9,669 nucleotides of DNA, taken from Phycisphaerae bacterium. Lineage in GTDB: Bacteria; Planctomycetota; Phycisphaerae; UBA1845; UTPLA1. The stretch covers positions 1 through 9,669 of the forward strand of contig JAFGQA010000311.1 in the NCBI GenBank assembly GCA_016935885.1, given 5' to 3'. The notes beneath the pieces were generated by a model. The model searched no databases and had not been told where the DNA came from. It saw nothing but the letters and a program-made list of their open reading frames with translations. The position numbers and the translations under genes were made by a program. Shown one piece after another: positions 1 to 5,997 of this stretch. Position 1 is the first letter of the stretch. Each line of letters begins with the position of its first letter.

Positions 1-220
1 GCGGGGGGGGGGGAGCCGTGAACCACGAAACACTGCCAGGCAAGCGGCCAGTGGCCATGGTACCGGCGTACCAGGCAGCCGCCGTTTGGGCAATGTCTGA
101 TAATGAGAGTCTGTCGCAGGGCCACCGGGCGACAGCCGGCTCTCCGGGTAGAATGCAAGGTCCGGAGCCTTGGCGAAACCGGGCCTACGTGTGGCGAACA
201 TGCCATGCACGACGCTTGAG
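1..220. other. Left edge, no supported gene
   Basis: I see no gene I can support here. An open frame runs from the ATG at 18 to 248, but its last part (from about 221) lies in a repeat element, its composition is low-complexity and arginine-rich, and I recognise no domain. A run of 11 G at 3-13 sits at the window edge and could be a real homopolymer or an assembly artefact. The stretch could be the remains of an older mobile element, but I cannot show that. Confidence 0.4.
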
Positions 221-347
221 GCTAAGGAGCCGCGCAGAAACAACTTAAACGGTTGACCCGCCTGCCTGCGGGGAGGTCCGCCAAACGGCAAGCCGGCAGG
301 CCGGCCAAGCGGCGCAATCGATCATGTTATTTTCGCGCGACACCTAA
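221..347 (-). repeat. Composite repeat copy A, module X (inverted-repeat element)
   Basis: On the minus strand this matches the same module at 2566-2674 and 9261-9369. Shared core words include CATGACCGATTGTGCC (with changes), TTGCCGTTTGGCGGACCT and GTCAACCGTTTACGTT (with changes). The ends are imperfect inverted repeats: an arm at 223-244 (around GGAGCCGCGCAG) pairs with an arm at 326-347 (around CGCGCGACACCTAA), about 16 of 22 positions by eye. The inside also folds into GC-rich hairpins. Short length, inverted ends and no coding capacity suggest a non-autonomous MITE or REPIN-like element. It adjoins module Y at the CCTAACAG junction. Confidence 0.75.
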
Positions 348-445
348 CAGCCCGTGGTAAAAGGGAGAACAGCGGTTCGGAAACGCCGTTCCTGACCGTG
401 ACAACCACCGGCGAGACGCCGGTGCCACAGTTTTGCCGCGGGCTG
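348..445 (-). repeat. Composite repeat copy A, module Y (GTGGCAC hairpin element)
   Basis: This element is bounded by inverted arms CAGCCCGTGG (348-357) and CCGCGGGCTG (436-445), which differ from perfect complementarity at one position. Inside is the hairpin ACCGGCGAGACGCCGGT beside GCCACAG. The minus strand is closely similar to the plus strand at 9369-9472, including the word GGCGTTTCCGAACCGCTGTT. It also bears on the next gene's start: the open frame could be extended upstream to the ATG at 398, but those codons come from this repeat, so the gene most likely begins at 464. Confidence 0.8.
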
Positions 446-463
446 TCAGGGCAGGGCAGGACC

Positions 464-1021
464 ATGTCACGGGCGCCTGACATTGTGGTGGGCATCGGCA
501 ATCTGCTGTGCGGCGACGACGGCGTCGGCGTGGAGGTTGCCCGGCGCCTTGCTGCGCTGCCCTTGCCCGACCACGTCGAAGCCTATGACGGCGGCACGTC
601 GGGTCTCGATCTCGCCTGCATCGTCGAGAATCGCCGGCGGGTCGTGGTGGTGGACGCTTTTGACGCGGGCGAACCACCCGGCGCGGTATTCCGCCTTTCA
701 CCGGAGCGGCTGAGGCCCATCTCGGACGCCGGTTTGAGCGTGCACGATTTTCACCTGCTGCACGCCCTTGATGAGACCAAGCTGACCGGCAGCGAGCCCG
801 AGCAGACGATCGTGTTCGCCGTCCAGGTGGCGGACACGTCGGCCGGCATCGGATTGTCCGCGCCGGTACACGAAGCCGTCGAGCGTGTGATCGCGCTGGT
901 GGCGCAGGAATTGGACATACACATGGACGAGGCGCGATGTTCGCCCGGCTTCGCCGGTGGTGGCGCGCCGCAGGCGGGGCGGACGGACGTGCCCCACGGA
1001 GAAGCGAAGTCATGGTATTAA
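464..1021 (+). CDS. [NiFe]-hydrogenase maturation protease (HyaD/HybD family)
   Basis: This 185-residue protein belongs to the cytoplasmic endopeptidase family that removes the C-terminal peptide of the hydrogenase large subunit after nickel insertion. The family signature is clear: GIGNLLCGDDGVGVEV at residues 10-25 with acidic residues D18/D19, YDGGTSGLDL at 41-50, VVVVDAFDAG at 60-69 with D64, and SVHDFHLLH at 92-100 with H94. By alignment with HybD these acidic and His positions correspond to the nickel-sensing site. Length is normal, with a Gly/Arg-rich tail of about 30 residues. I chose the ATG at 464 because upstream codons lie in repeat module Y; the ribosome binding site (a GGCAGGAC-like stretch) is close and not ideal. 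The gene overlaps the small-subunit gene by 10 bp, so the two are an operon. Oddly, the protease precedes the small subunit, and its large-subunit substrate is not encoded in the window. Confidence 0.9.
   Translation: MSRAPDIVVGIGNLLCGDDGVGVEVARRLAALPLPDHVEAYDGGTSGLDLACIVENRRRVVVVDAFDAGEPPGAVFRLSPERLRPISDAGLSVHDFHLLHALDETKLTGSEPEQTIVFAVQVADTSAGIGLSAPVHEAVERVIALVAQELDIHMDEARCSPGFAGGGAPQAGRTDVPHGEAKSWY
998..1004 (+). promoter_or_regulatory. Ribosome binding site of the hydrogenase small subunit
   Basis: GGAGAAG lies 7 nt before the ATG at 1012, inside the last codons of the protease gene. It settles the small-subunit start at 1012 rather than the upstream in-frame ATG at 937, and it places the Tat motif at the very N-terminus, as expected. 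Confidence 0.7.
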
Positions 1022-2133
1022 CGCGACGTGAATTCCTGGAGTCGGGAGTTGGGGCCCTCAGCGTGGTGGGCTTCTCGTTGTTCGAGCTTCCGGGGCTTGG
1101 GCAACTGGCCGCAGCGGCAGAGCCCCGGAAAATCGCCGAGATTCCCGTGCTGTGGGTGGCGACCGGTTCGTGTACGGGCTGTTCGGTGTCGCTCCTGAAC
1201 TCAGCCTCACCCACGATCCAAGAGGCGCTGCTGGCCGAGATCCTTCCCGGGAAGCATCTTTCGCTGGGCTTCCACACCACGGTGATGGCCGCTTCGGGTG
1301 ATCGGGCCATCGAGGCGTTGCGCCATGTGGCTGACACCCACAGGAAGGGCTATGTCCTTGTCGTCGATGGGGCCACGGCCACGAAGGCCAACGGCCTTTA
1401 CTGCGGAATCGGTGAGCGCGGCCACGATGTCATCACCGGGTATGAGCACGTGCGCGACCTTGGGCAACACGCCATGGCGGTTCTCGCGGTTGGGGCCTGC
1501 GCCGCCTTCGGCGGCATACCCGCGGCCGATCCGAACCCGACCGGCGCCGTGCCTGTCAGCACGCTGTTCGAGAAGGAGGGTATCACCACACCCTGCGTCA
1601 ACATCCCCGGCTGTCCGCCCCACCCGGACTGGATCGTGGGTACCATTGCCACCCTTCTGATGGGTGGGTTGAAAGCGCTGAAGCTCGATGCACACCATCG
1701 TCCAGCCGCGTTCTTCTCGGAGTTGATCCACGACGATTGCTGCCACCGAGGCGACTTCGAGCGGGGACGGTTCGCTCGCCGTTTCGGCGAGACGGGTTGC
1801 CTCTTCCTGCTGGGGTGCAAGGGACCGGTGACGCAGGCTGATTGTCCGGTCCGCAAATTCAACAACGGCACGAATTGGTGCTGCGAAGCCGGTCACCCGT
1901 GCATCGGATGCTGCCATCCGGAGTTCCCCTTTGACGGTTCGATGTTCCGTCAGGCGTTTGACCACGCGACGACGGGGCAGCTCCTCGACCAGGATCACGC
2001 CGGGGTCTCCTGTACCAATTGCCATGCGGACGATGGGTTCAGCCCGGCACCTTCTTGCAAGGAGTGCCACGATTCGGAGAGCGGCGTGTCATTCCCGGCC
2101 AGGCGTCCGGGACGAACCGTGCCAGTACGATAG
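1012..2133 (+). CDS. [NiFe]-hydrogenase small subunit with C-terminal CxxCH haem motifs, 3' end probably truncated
   Basis: This 373-residue protein is the electron-transferring Fe-S subunit of an exported group 1-like uptake hydrogenase. A Tat signal (TRREFL, residues 4-9, then a hydrophobic stretch ending in LAAAAEP near 32-38) directs folded export. All cluster ligands are visible: proximal 4Fe-4S C54, C57, C163, C201; distal 4Fe-4S H240, C243, C263, C269; medial 3Fe-4S C278, C297, C300. Where oxygen-tolerant membrane-bound enzymes have two extra cysteines near the proximal cluster, this protein has G56 and G168, so a standard, oxygen-sensitive type is likely. Instead of the usual membrane helix, the C-terminus holds two c-type haem motifs, CTNCH (334-338) and CKECH (349-353), as in multihaem cytochromes. 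The last about 15 residues look like out-of-frame sequence and run into a transposase remnant, so the haem domain is probably cut short. No large-subunit gene follows. Confidence 0.9.
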   Translation: MVLTRREFLESGVGALSVVGFSLFELPGLGQLAAAAEPRKIAEIPVLWVATGSCTGCSVSLLNSASPTIQEALLAEILPGKHLSLGFHTTVMAASGDRAIEALRHVADTHRKGYVLVVDGATATKANGLYCGIGERGHDVITGYEHVRDLGQHAMAVLAVGACAAFGGIPAADPNPTGAVPVSTLFEKEGITTPCVNIPGCPPHPDWIVGTIATLLMGGLKALKLDAHHRPAAFFSELIHDDCCHRGDFERGRFARRFGETGCLFLLGCKGPVTQADCPVRKFNNGTNWCCEAGHPCIGCCHPEFPFDGSMFRQAFDHATTGQLLDQDHAGVSCTNCHADDGFSPAPSCKECHDSESGVSFPARRPGRTVPVR

Positions 2134-2150
2134 CGCGAGGTTCGCTCTGT

Positions 2151-2297
2151 GGTGCGCCCATCAGCATCACCAAGCCGACATTCAGCCTGATAGGCCGGCT
2201 GAAAGCGTGCCGCCGCATCTTCTTCCGCTTCGAGAGGACAGCCAAGCACTTCGGAGGCCTGGTTGAAATGACGTTTATCCAACGCTGCCTGAGATGA
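2151..2297 (+). pseudogene. C-terminal remnant of an IS5-like transposase
   Basis: In the third forward frame, codons from about 2160 to the TGA at 2295-2297 read ISITKPTFSLIGRLKACR, followed by RIFFRFERTAKHFGGLVEM and a short tail. This resembles the end of IS5-family DDE transposases, where a 'LKxxRRIxxRxEKTAxxFxxxV' helix near the C-terminus carries the last part of the catalytic core. No start or upstream transposase domain remains, and the frame upstream belongs to the hydrogenase gene, so this is a 5'-truncated fragment. It directly follows the point where the hydrogenase small subunit loses family resemblance, which suggests insertion followed by deletion. The family assignment is by eye and the left boundary is approximate. 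Confidence 0.6.
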
Positions 2298-2361
2298 ATC
2301 GCACGAACGAGTTCTCGCTCTCCGACAGAGCCTAGTTTCACGGGAAACGCGACTACGATTG

Positions 2362-2420
2362 CTGAACCGAGAATCCCTTCTCGGTCCTGAAGCCGGTGCC
2401 GAGAGAGGATTCTCGGCAGA
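2362..2420. repeat. Pair of near-inverse hairpins
   Basis: Two hairpins lie 13 nt apart. The first has stem CCGAGA/TCTCGG (2367-2372 and 2379-2384) with a 6-nt loop. The second has stem GCCGAGA/TCTCGGC (2398-2404 and 2411-2417) with a 6-nt loop. The second is almost the reverse complement of the first (16 of 18 positions), so the region could also fold as one longer structure. It may be the end of the IS remnant, a separate small repeat, or a terminator-like structure; there is no U-tract. Confidence 0.5.
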
Positions 2421-2456
2421 GCGTACAGTCGTTCTTTTGTCAAACGCCGTACTAGA

Positions 2457-2564
2457 GCAGTTCACGCTTGCCTGCGACTGTGGCACGGGCGCCAAAGCCC
2501 GTGAATCCACCGCCGAGACGGCGGTGCCACAGGCGCATCCAACCGTGAAGTGCCTTAAGACGCC
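2457..2564 (+). repeat. Composite repeat copy B, module Y variant
   Basis: This is built like module Y but with other arms: CAGTTCACG (2459-2467) against CGTGAAGTG (2554-2562). Inside are two head-to-head GTGGCAC hairpins, GGCACGGGCGCCAAAGCCCG (from about 2481) and CACCGCCGAGACGGCGGTG (from about 2508), each flanked by CTGTGG/CCACAG. That is the arrangement of a REPIN: two REP-like hairpins in inverted orientation. Module X follows at once. Confidence 0.65.
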
Positions 2565-2565
2565 G

Positions 2566-2674
2566 CGCAGGAATAACATGACCGATTGTGCCACTTGGCC
2601 GGCTTGCCGTTTGGCGGACCTGCCAGCGGCAGGCGGATCAACCGTTTACGTTATTCCCGCGCGACTCCTAACAG
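2566..2674 (+). repeat. Composite repeat copy B, module X
   Basis: This is module X in forward orientation, with core words AATAACATGACCGATTGTGC and TTGCCGTTTGGCGGACCTGC and the end GCGCGACTCCTAACAG. The right arm (2651-2674) is complementary, with few mismatches, to the left end of copy A read on its own strand, showing that the element is bounded by inverted repeats of roughly 25 bp. The right arm overlaps the 3' end of the neighbouring minus-strand gene and supplies its TAG stop. Confidence 0.75.
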
Positions 2675-3231
2675 TCGGCTGGCACGTCCTTCCCGATGGC
2701 TGTGCAAGGCAACGCGACGGCCCAGCCGGTGTTGTCGAGGACCCATTGGGCGTAGCTGTTGCTGTTGGGGCCCGGCACGAGCACGTAGGTGTCCTGGCAT
2801 GGATAGTGCGGCGATTGCATCTCGATGAAATCGATCACCGCCTCGGCCTGCTCACCGATGAGCTCAGCGACGACGTATGCGTCCGGATCCAGGTCCTCCG
2901 TCGCGGATCGGTCGTTCAACAGCACGTGCCCGTAAGGCTCGCGGGCCCACGGCTGAACCTCCCAACGGTCGAACGTGGTTTCATCCGCCCGCTTGACGAC
3001 GAACCACGGATGCGTGGCGATCAGCTCAATCGGGTGAATCGGCGCCGCATATAACCGAACCACGGCCAGCCCGCCATCGGCCAACGATCCGAGCGGTGCA
3101 AACTGGCTCTGATCCGGCACCGGGCCGTAGCAGCCACCGATCGTGACGACCACGACGACGGCGAAACACCGACACGCCTGCGTCGCCTTCGGTCGCGCAT
3201 GTGTGACGGCCGTCTGAGCTCCCGCGGTCAC
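2668..3231 (-). CDS. DUF3750-like putative lipoprotein, C-terminus ending in a repeat
   Basis: This 187-residue protein starts at GTG, with GAGGA (3239-3243) 7 nt before it; no ATG lies in reasonable range. The N-terminus has basic residues, a hydrophobic run (AVVVVVTIGGC, about residues 23-33) and a lipobox-like TIGGC, so a lipoprotein is likely. The body ends with VPGPNSNSYAQWVLDN and LPCTAIGKD, close to the WPGPNSNTF...LPPTAIGKD signature I know from DUF3750; WFVVK and a Tyr/Pro-rich stretch (HYPCQDTYVLV) precede it. The function of the family is not known to me; a cell-envelope role is inferred from the signal. Many DUF3750 proteins, as I recall them, continue for some tens of residues after GKD, whereas this one stops five residues later, inside the repeat arm. 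It may therefore be shortened. It is divergent from the STAND ATPase gene. Confidence 0.75.
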   Translation of the reverse strand: MTAGAQTAVTHARPKATQACRCFAVVVVVTIGGCYGPVPDQSQFAPLGSLADGGLAVVRLYAAPIHPIELIATHPWFVVKRADETTFDRWEVQPWAREPYGHVLLNDRSATEDLDPDAYVVAELIGEQAEAVIDFIEMQSPHYPCQDTYVLVPGPNSNSYAQWVLDNTGWAVALPCTAIGKDVPADC

Positions 3232-3531
3232 GGTTCGTTCCTCAACAAGGCAGGACCGTCCACCAAGTTTCCTCGGCGCCCATGAAGAGCCGCGGGCTTC
3301 AGCCCGCGCGGCCTCGTCGTTCAACGTACGACGGCCTCGCGATGGCACATGCCTCCAAAACGACTTCGGGCTTTGCGTGGGGACGCTTGCCAAGTTACAT
3401 TCTACTCCGCTCAGCACACTGCGAAACGGTCCGCCCGAATATCCCGCCAAGACGATGATGCCGCCAGGAACGGTGGCTTCCCCGCACCGGCCGCGCAGGT
3501 ACGATACGCGAACGTCAGGCCCAGGAGCGTC
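3232..3531. promoter_or_regulatory. Divergent intergenic region with two hairpins
   Basis: This 300-bp gap between two divergent genes should hold both promoters, though I see no convincing -35/-10 pair. It contains the ribosome binding site of the lipoprotein gene (3239-3243, minus strand) and AGGAG (3523-3527), 4 nt before the ATG at 3532 and 7 nt before the ATG at 3535. A perfect hairpin CGCGGGCT-TC-AGCCCGCG (3291-3308) resembles a common dispersed repeat. Next to it is a second stem, CGTCGT/ACGACG (3315-3320 and 3328-3333), with a 7-nt loop. The ATPase frame is open back to an ATG at 3349, but those codons look non-coding in composition. Confidence 0.5.
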
Positions 3532-5643
3532 ATGATGCCACGGAAACGCCTGTTTGTCGGCCGCAAGACGGAGCTTGCACAGTGGGCGAAGGTCCTCGCC
3601 TTGCCCGAAGGCCAGGCCGTCGTCGTGGTCGGCCAGCAGGGCATGGGCAAGACCATGTTGGTCAACAAGATGGCTCAGGCGGCGCGCGAACGCCCAGACC
3701 TGAGTTGTGGCACAGTCCGTTACGAGATCACGCCAACGGACGGCGCCGCCGCCACGATGGCCTTGATGCTGGATCATGCCTTCGAGGCCGCCCGGATGGT
3801 CGAGGGCTCCTTCGACGCGACGGAGCGTCGGCTGGCCCAGTGGCGCGCCTTCCTGAATGTCTTGAAGGTCGGCGACCTCGTGCTGAGCCTCCGCCGCGAC
3901 CCACAGCGTGATACGCGGGACCAATTCCTGGAACGCCTGGACAAGGTCTCCAATCGAATGCCGCCCGAGGGCCGCGCCGTCTTCGTCATCGACCCAGAGA
4001 AGTACATGCAGCAAGACAGCGATCAAGCCTGGGCGATCGTCGTTCGGCGGCTGCCGCCGAAGATCAAGCTCATCTTCGCCCAGCGCCAGGACGACTGCAT
4101 CATCACGGGCGAGGCCTTCAGAAGCCTGACCAACGTCGTGCGTATCCCGTCCGACGGCCTCGACGTGCTCGACGAGCAAGCGGTCGACGACCTGCTTCAC
4201 GTCCGAGCCCGCCAGACAGGCCGGCCCGCCGACGTGCTCCGCAAGGCCCTGGCGCCCTACCGGGGTCACCCGTTCGCCATCCCCGCGGCGTTGGACCTGA
4301 TCGAGGACGGCCAGCCCCTCGACCAACTCCCGACTGATCCCACCTACGGCATCGCCGAAGCCCAGTGGAAACGCGTGTGCGAGCACAGCACCGAGGCGAT
4401 GAGCCTGTTCAAGACCTACGCCATTCTGGAGGTGGCCGTTCCCGACGATGTGGTGCAGGCGGTCAGTGGGCTCGACGCCAACACACGGGAGCATCTGCTT
4501 GCCGACCGTTACCTCGGCGGCCTGGTTCACAGGCAAGGGGAGAGCCGCCGGATCTACCATTCGCTCCTGGGCGACCACGTCGCTGCCCGGCCGTCGGGCG
4601 ACGAAGCAAGGGAGTACCACCGGCGCGCGATGGACGCCTATCGCCGCCGCCTGAAGACCGACGCCAAGCCCGACGCCCTGGCGGCCCAGCGACTGGCCGG
4701 GCACGTTCGCGAGGCGGAGGGGCAATCGGCGTTTGTCAAGGCGTTCGCCGACGAATGCACAAGACCTCTGTTGACGCTCGGCCTGCTCGACACGGCTTTG
4801 AGCCTGTCACGGGAAGCCCTTGCCGGCGTGGCGCGCGAGTCCGTAGAGGAGGCGGTTTTGTCCGGCAACCTCGGGAACGTGCTCTGCACGCGCGGCGACC
4901 TGGACGACGCGGAGGCGATGTACGACAAGTCGCTGGCGATCCACGAGAAGCTCGGCCGCCTGGAGGGCATGGCCAGCAACTACGGCAACATCGGGAACGT
5001 GCTCTACACGCGTGGCGACCTGGACGGCGCGGAGGCGATGTACCGCAAGGCGCTGGAGATCGATGAGAAGCTCGGCCGCCTGGAGTACATGGCCAACCAA
5101 TACGGAAACATCGGGAACGTGCTCCAGACGCGCGGTGACTTGGCCGGCGCGGAGGCGATGTACCGCAAGGCGCTGGAGATCGATGAGAAGCTCGGCCGCC
5201 TGGAGGGCATGGCCAGCGACTACGGCAACCTCGGGAACGTGCTCCAGACGCGCGGTGACTTGGCCGGCGCGGAGGCGATGCACAACAAGGCGTTGGAGAT
5301 CGACGAGAAGCTCGGCCGCCTGGAGGGCATGGCCAGCGAGTACGGCAACCTCGGGAACGTGCTGGCGAGGCGTGGCGACCTGGACGGCGCGGAGGTGATG
5401 TACCGCAAGTCGCTGGAAATCGACGAGAAGCTCGGCCGCCTGGAGGGCATGGCCAACCAGTACGCAAACCTCGGGCTTGTGCTCCGGACGCGCGGCGACC
5501 TGGACGGTGCGCGCGGACTGTGGATCAAGGCCCGCGACCTGTACAAGCAGATGGGTATCCCGCACATGGTCGAACAGGTCCAGGGCCGGCTTGACCAACT
5601 GGACCGCGGCACCGCCGGCGACCGTCCCGCCCCGCCCCGCTGA
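3532..5643 (+). CDS. STAND-type P-loop ATPase with C-terminal TPR repeats
   Basis: This 703-residue protein is probably a cytoplasmic signal-transduction ATPase of the STAND/AAA class, where ligand sensing by repeats releases an ATP-driven oligomer. It begins with FVGRKTEL (residues 8-15), the typical entry to such ATPases, then Walker A GQQGMGKT (34-41), Walker B VFVIDPE (150-156) and a KLIFAQR strand (179-185) that fits a sensor region. A segment with YRGHPFAIPAALDLI is typical of the helical/winged-helix part after the ATPase core. Residues about 444-683 are six 40-residue TPR units with consensus GNVLxTRGDLxGAEAMY and KALEIDEKLGRLEGMA. No N-terminal effector domain is present, so the output is unknown. 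The start at 3532 or 3535 follows AGGAG; 3349 is possible but unlikely. STAND-TPR proteins occur in transcription control, in cell death-like signalling and in anti-phage defence; the sequence does not decide between these. Confidence 0.85.
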   Translation: MMPRKRLFVGRKTELAQWAKVLALPEGQAVVVVGQQGMGKTMLVNKMAQAARERPDLSCGTVRYEITPTDGAAATMALMLDHAFEAARMVEGSFDATERRLAQWRAFLNVLKVGDLVLSLRRDPQRDTRDQFLERLDKVSNRMPPEGRAVFVIDPEKYMQQDSDQAWAIVVRRLPPKIKLIFAQRQDDCIITGEAFRSLTNVVRIPSDGLDVLDEQAVDDLLHVRARQTGRPADVLRKALAPYRGHPFAIPAALDLIEDGQPLDQLPTDPTYGIAEAQWKRVCEHSTEAMSLFKTYAILEVAVPDDVVQAVSGLDANTREHLLADRYLGGLVHRQGESRRIYHSLLGDHVAARPSGDEAREYHRRAMDAYRRRLKTDAKPDALAAQRLAGHVREAEGQSAFVKAFADECTRPLLTLGLLDTALSLSREALAGVARESVEEAVLSGNLGNVLCTRGDLDDAEAMYDKSLAIHEKLGRLEGMASNYGNIGNVLYTRGDLDGAEAMYRKALEIDEKLGRLEYMANQYGNIGNVLQTRGDLAGAEAMYRKALEIDEKLGRLEGMASDYGNLGNVLQTRGDLAGAEAMHNKALEIDEKLGRLEGMASEYGNLGNVLARRGDLDGAEVMYRKSLEIDEKLGRLEGMANQYANLGLVLRTRGDLDGARGLWIKARDLYKQMGIPHMVEQVQGRLDQLDRGTAGDRPAPPR
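4861..5580 (+). repeat. Tandem 120-bp repeat encoding TPR units
   Basis: Six units with an exact 120-bp period start at 4861, 4981, 5101, 5221, 5341 and 5461. By direct comparison, units 3 and 4 differ at 8 of 120 positions and units 2 and 3 at 12 of 120. The last unit is diverged in its second half and acts as the cap. Word CTCGGCCGCCTGGAG is conserved in the first five units. Such identity at DNA level suggests recent duplication or ongoing homogenisation, and copy number could vary between strains or be collapsed in an assembly. Confidence 0.95.
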
Positions 5644-5705
5644 CCCGGCCGGCTGGATTCGACCCGATCGTCACCGCCCAGGGCGACGTTGGAACGAGAG
5701 GCCCT

Positions 5706-5723
5706 TCTCCGTCATGACGGAGA
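5706..5723. other. Perfect 18-bp palindrome between convergent genes
   Basis: TCTCCGTCATGACGGAGA reads the same on both strands. It lies 63 bp after the STAND gene stop and 62 bp before the stop of the DUF4926 gene on the other strand. The position suits a bidirectional transcription terminator, but there is no T-tract on either side. A protein-binding site is an alternative. The rest of 5644-5784 shows nothing else. Confidence 0.45.
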
Positions 5724-5784
5724 CCTGCGACAGGCGTGACCTTGCGCCCGAATTGCCACGTCCTTGGAAGGGTGCAGTTGCCAA

Positions 5785-5994
5785 TCAAGCTGATAGCGAC
5801 AGAAGGTTGAGTTTCATGATCTGCGAGGCCGGAACGGTCGCCACACACTTGGTGCGCCCCTGCTCGTCGATGAACTCTACCTCATAGACGTCCCGGTCGC
5901 GGTAGCAGTGGACGACGGCCCCGACGTCGCCGACCCGAAGACTATCTTCCGGTCGATTCGCCGTGAGGGCTACGACATCGTGTTCCCTCGGCAT
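5785..5994 (-). CDS. DUF4926-like small protein
   Basis: This 69-residue protein has the pattern I know from DUF4926: HDVVALTANRPEDSLRVGDV near the start (residues 5-24), then GAVVHCYRDRDVYEVEFIDE (25-44) and QGRTKCVATVPASQI (45-59). Short beta strands with Gly and Val suggest an SH3-like barrel. It has no signal peptide or membrane segment. Its ATG lies 3 nt after the stop of the DUF6883 gene, and its GGAG ribosome binding site (6001-6004 on the plus strand) is inside the last codons of that gene, so translation is probably coupled. No biochemical role is known to me. The short extension after PASQI (MKLNLLSLSA) is not part of the family pattern. A role as partner or antitoxin-like protein of DUF6883 is a guess from gene order only. 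Confidence 0.8.
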   Translation of the reverse strand: MPREHDVVALTANRPEDSLRVGDVGAVVHCYRDRDVYEVEFIDEQGRTKCVATVPASQIMKLNLLSLSA

Positions 5995-5997
5995 GTT

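Noticed and set aside
18..248. Small gene at the left edge, possibly a mobile-intron leader
   Set aside because: No recognisable domain, no catalytic intron domain V hairpin was found, and the 3' part lies in repeat module X.
398..463. Upstream extension of the maturation protease to the ATG at 398
   Set aside because: These codons are the hairpin part of repeat module Y, which recurs at 9369-9472, and the family match begins only after the ATG at 464.
1012..2133. Oxygen-tolerant six-cysteine proximal cluster
   Set aside because: The two extra cysteine positions are G56 and G168, so the standard four-cysteine cluster is expected.
3231..4725. Long minus-strand frame extending the DUF3750-like gene upstream
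   Set aside because: It is the antisense shadow of the STAND ATPase gene in GC-rich DNA; the lipoprotein match begins after the GTG at 3231 with a good ribosome binding site.
4861..5580. CRISPR-like or satellite array
   Set aside because: The exact 120-bp period is an open TPR coding repeat, with no short repeat-spacer pattern.
4736..5612. Repetitive antisense frames across the TPR region
   Set aside because: They mirror the 120-bp units; the plus strand gives a clear TPR consensus, and the antisense proteins show only Arg/Ser/Pro-rich repetition.
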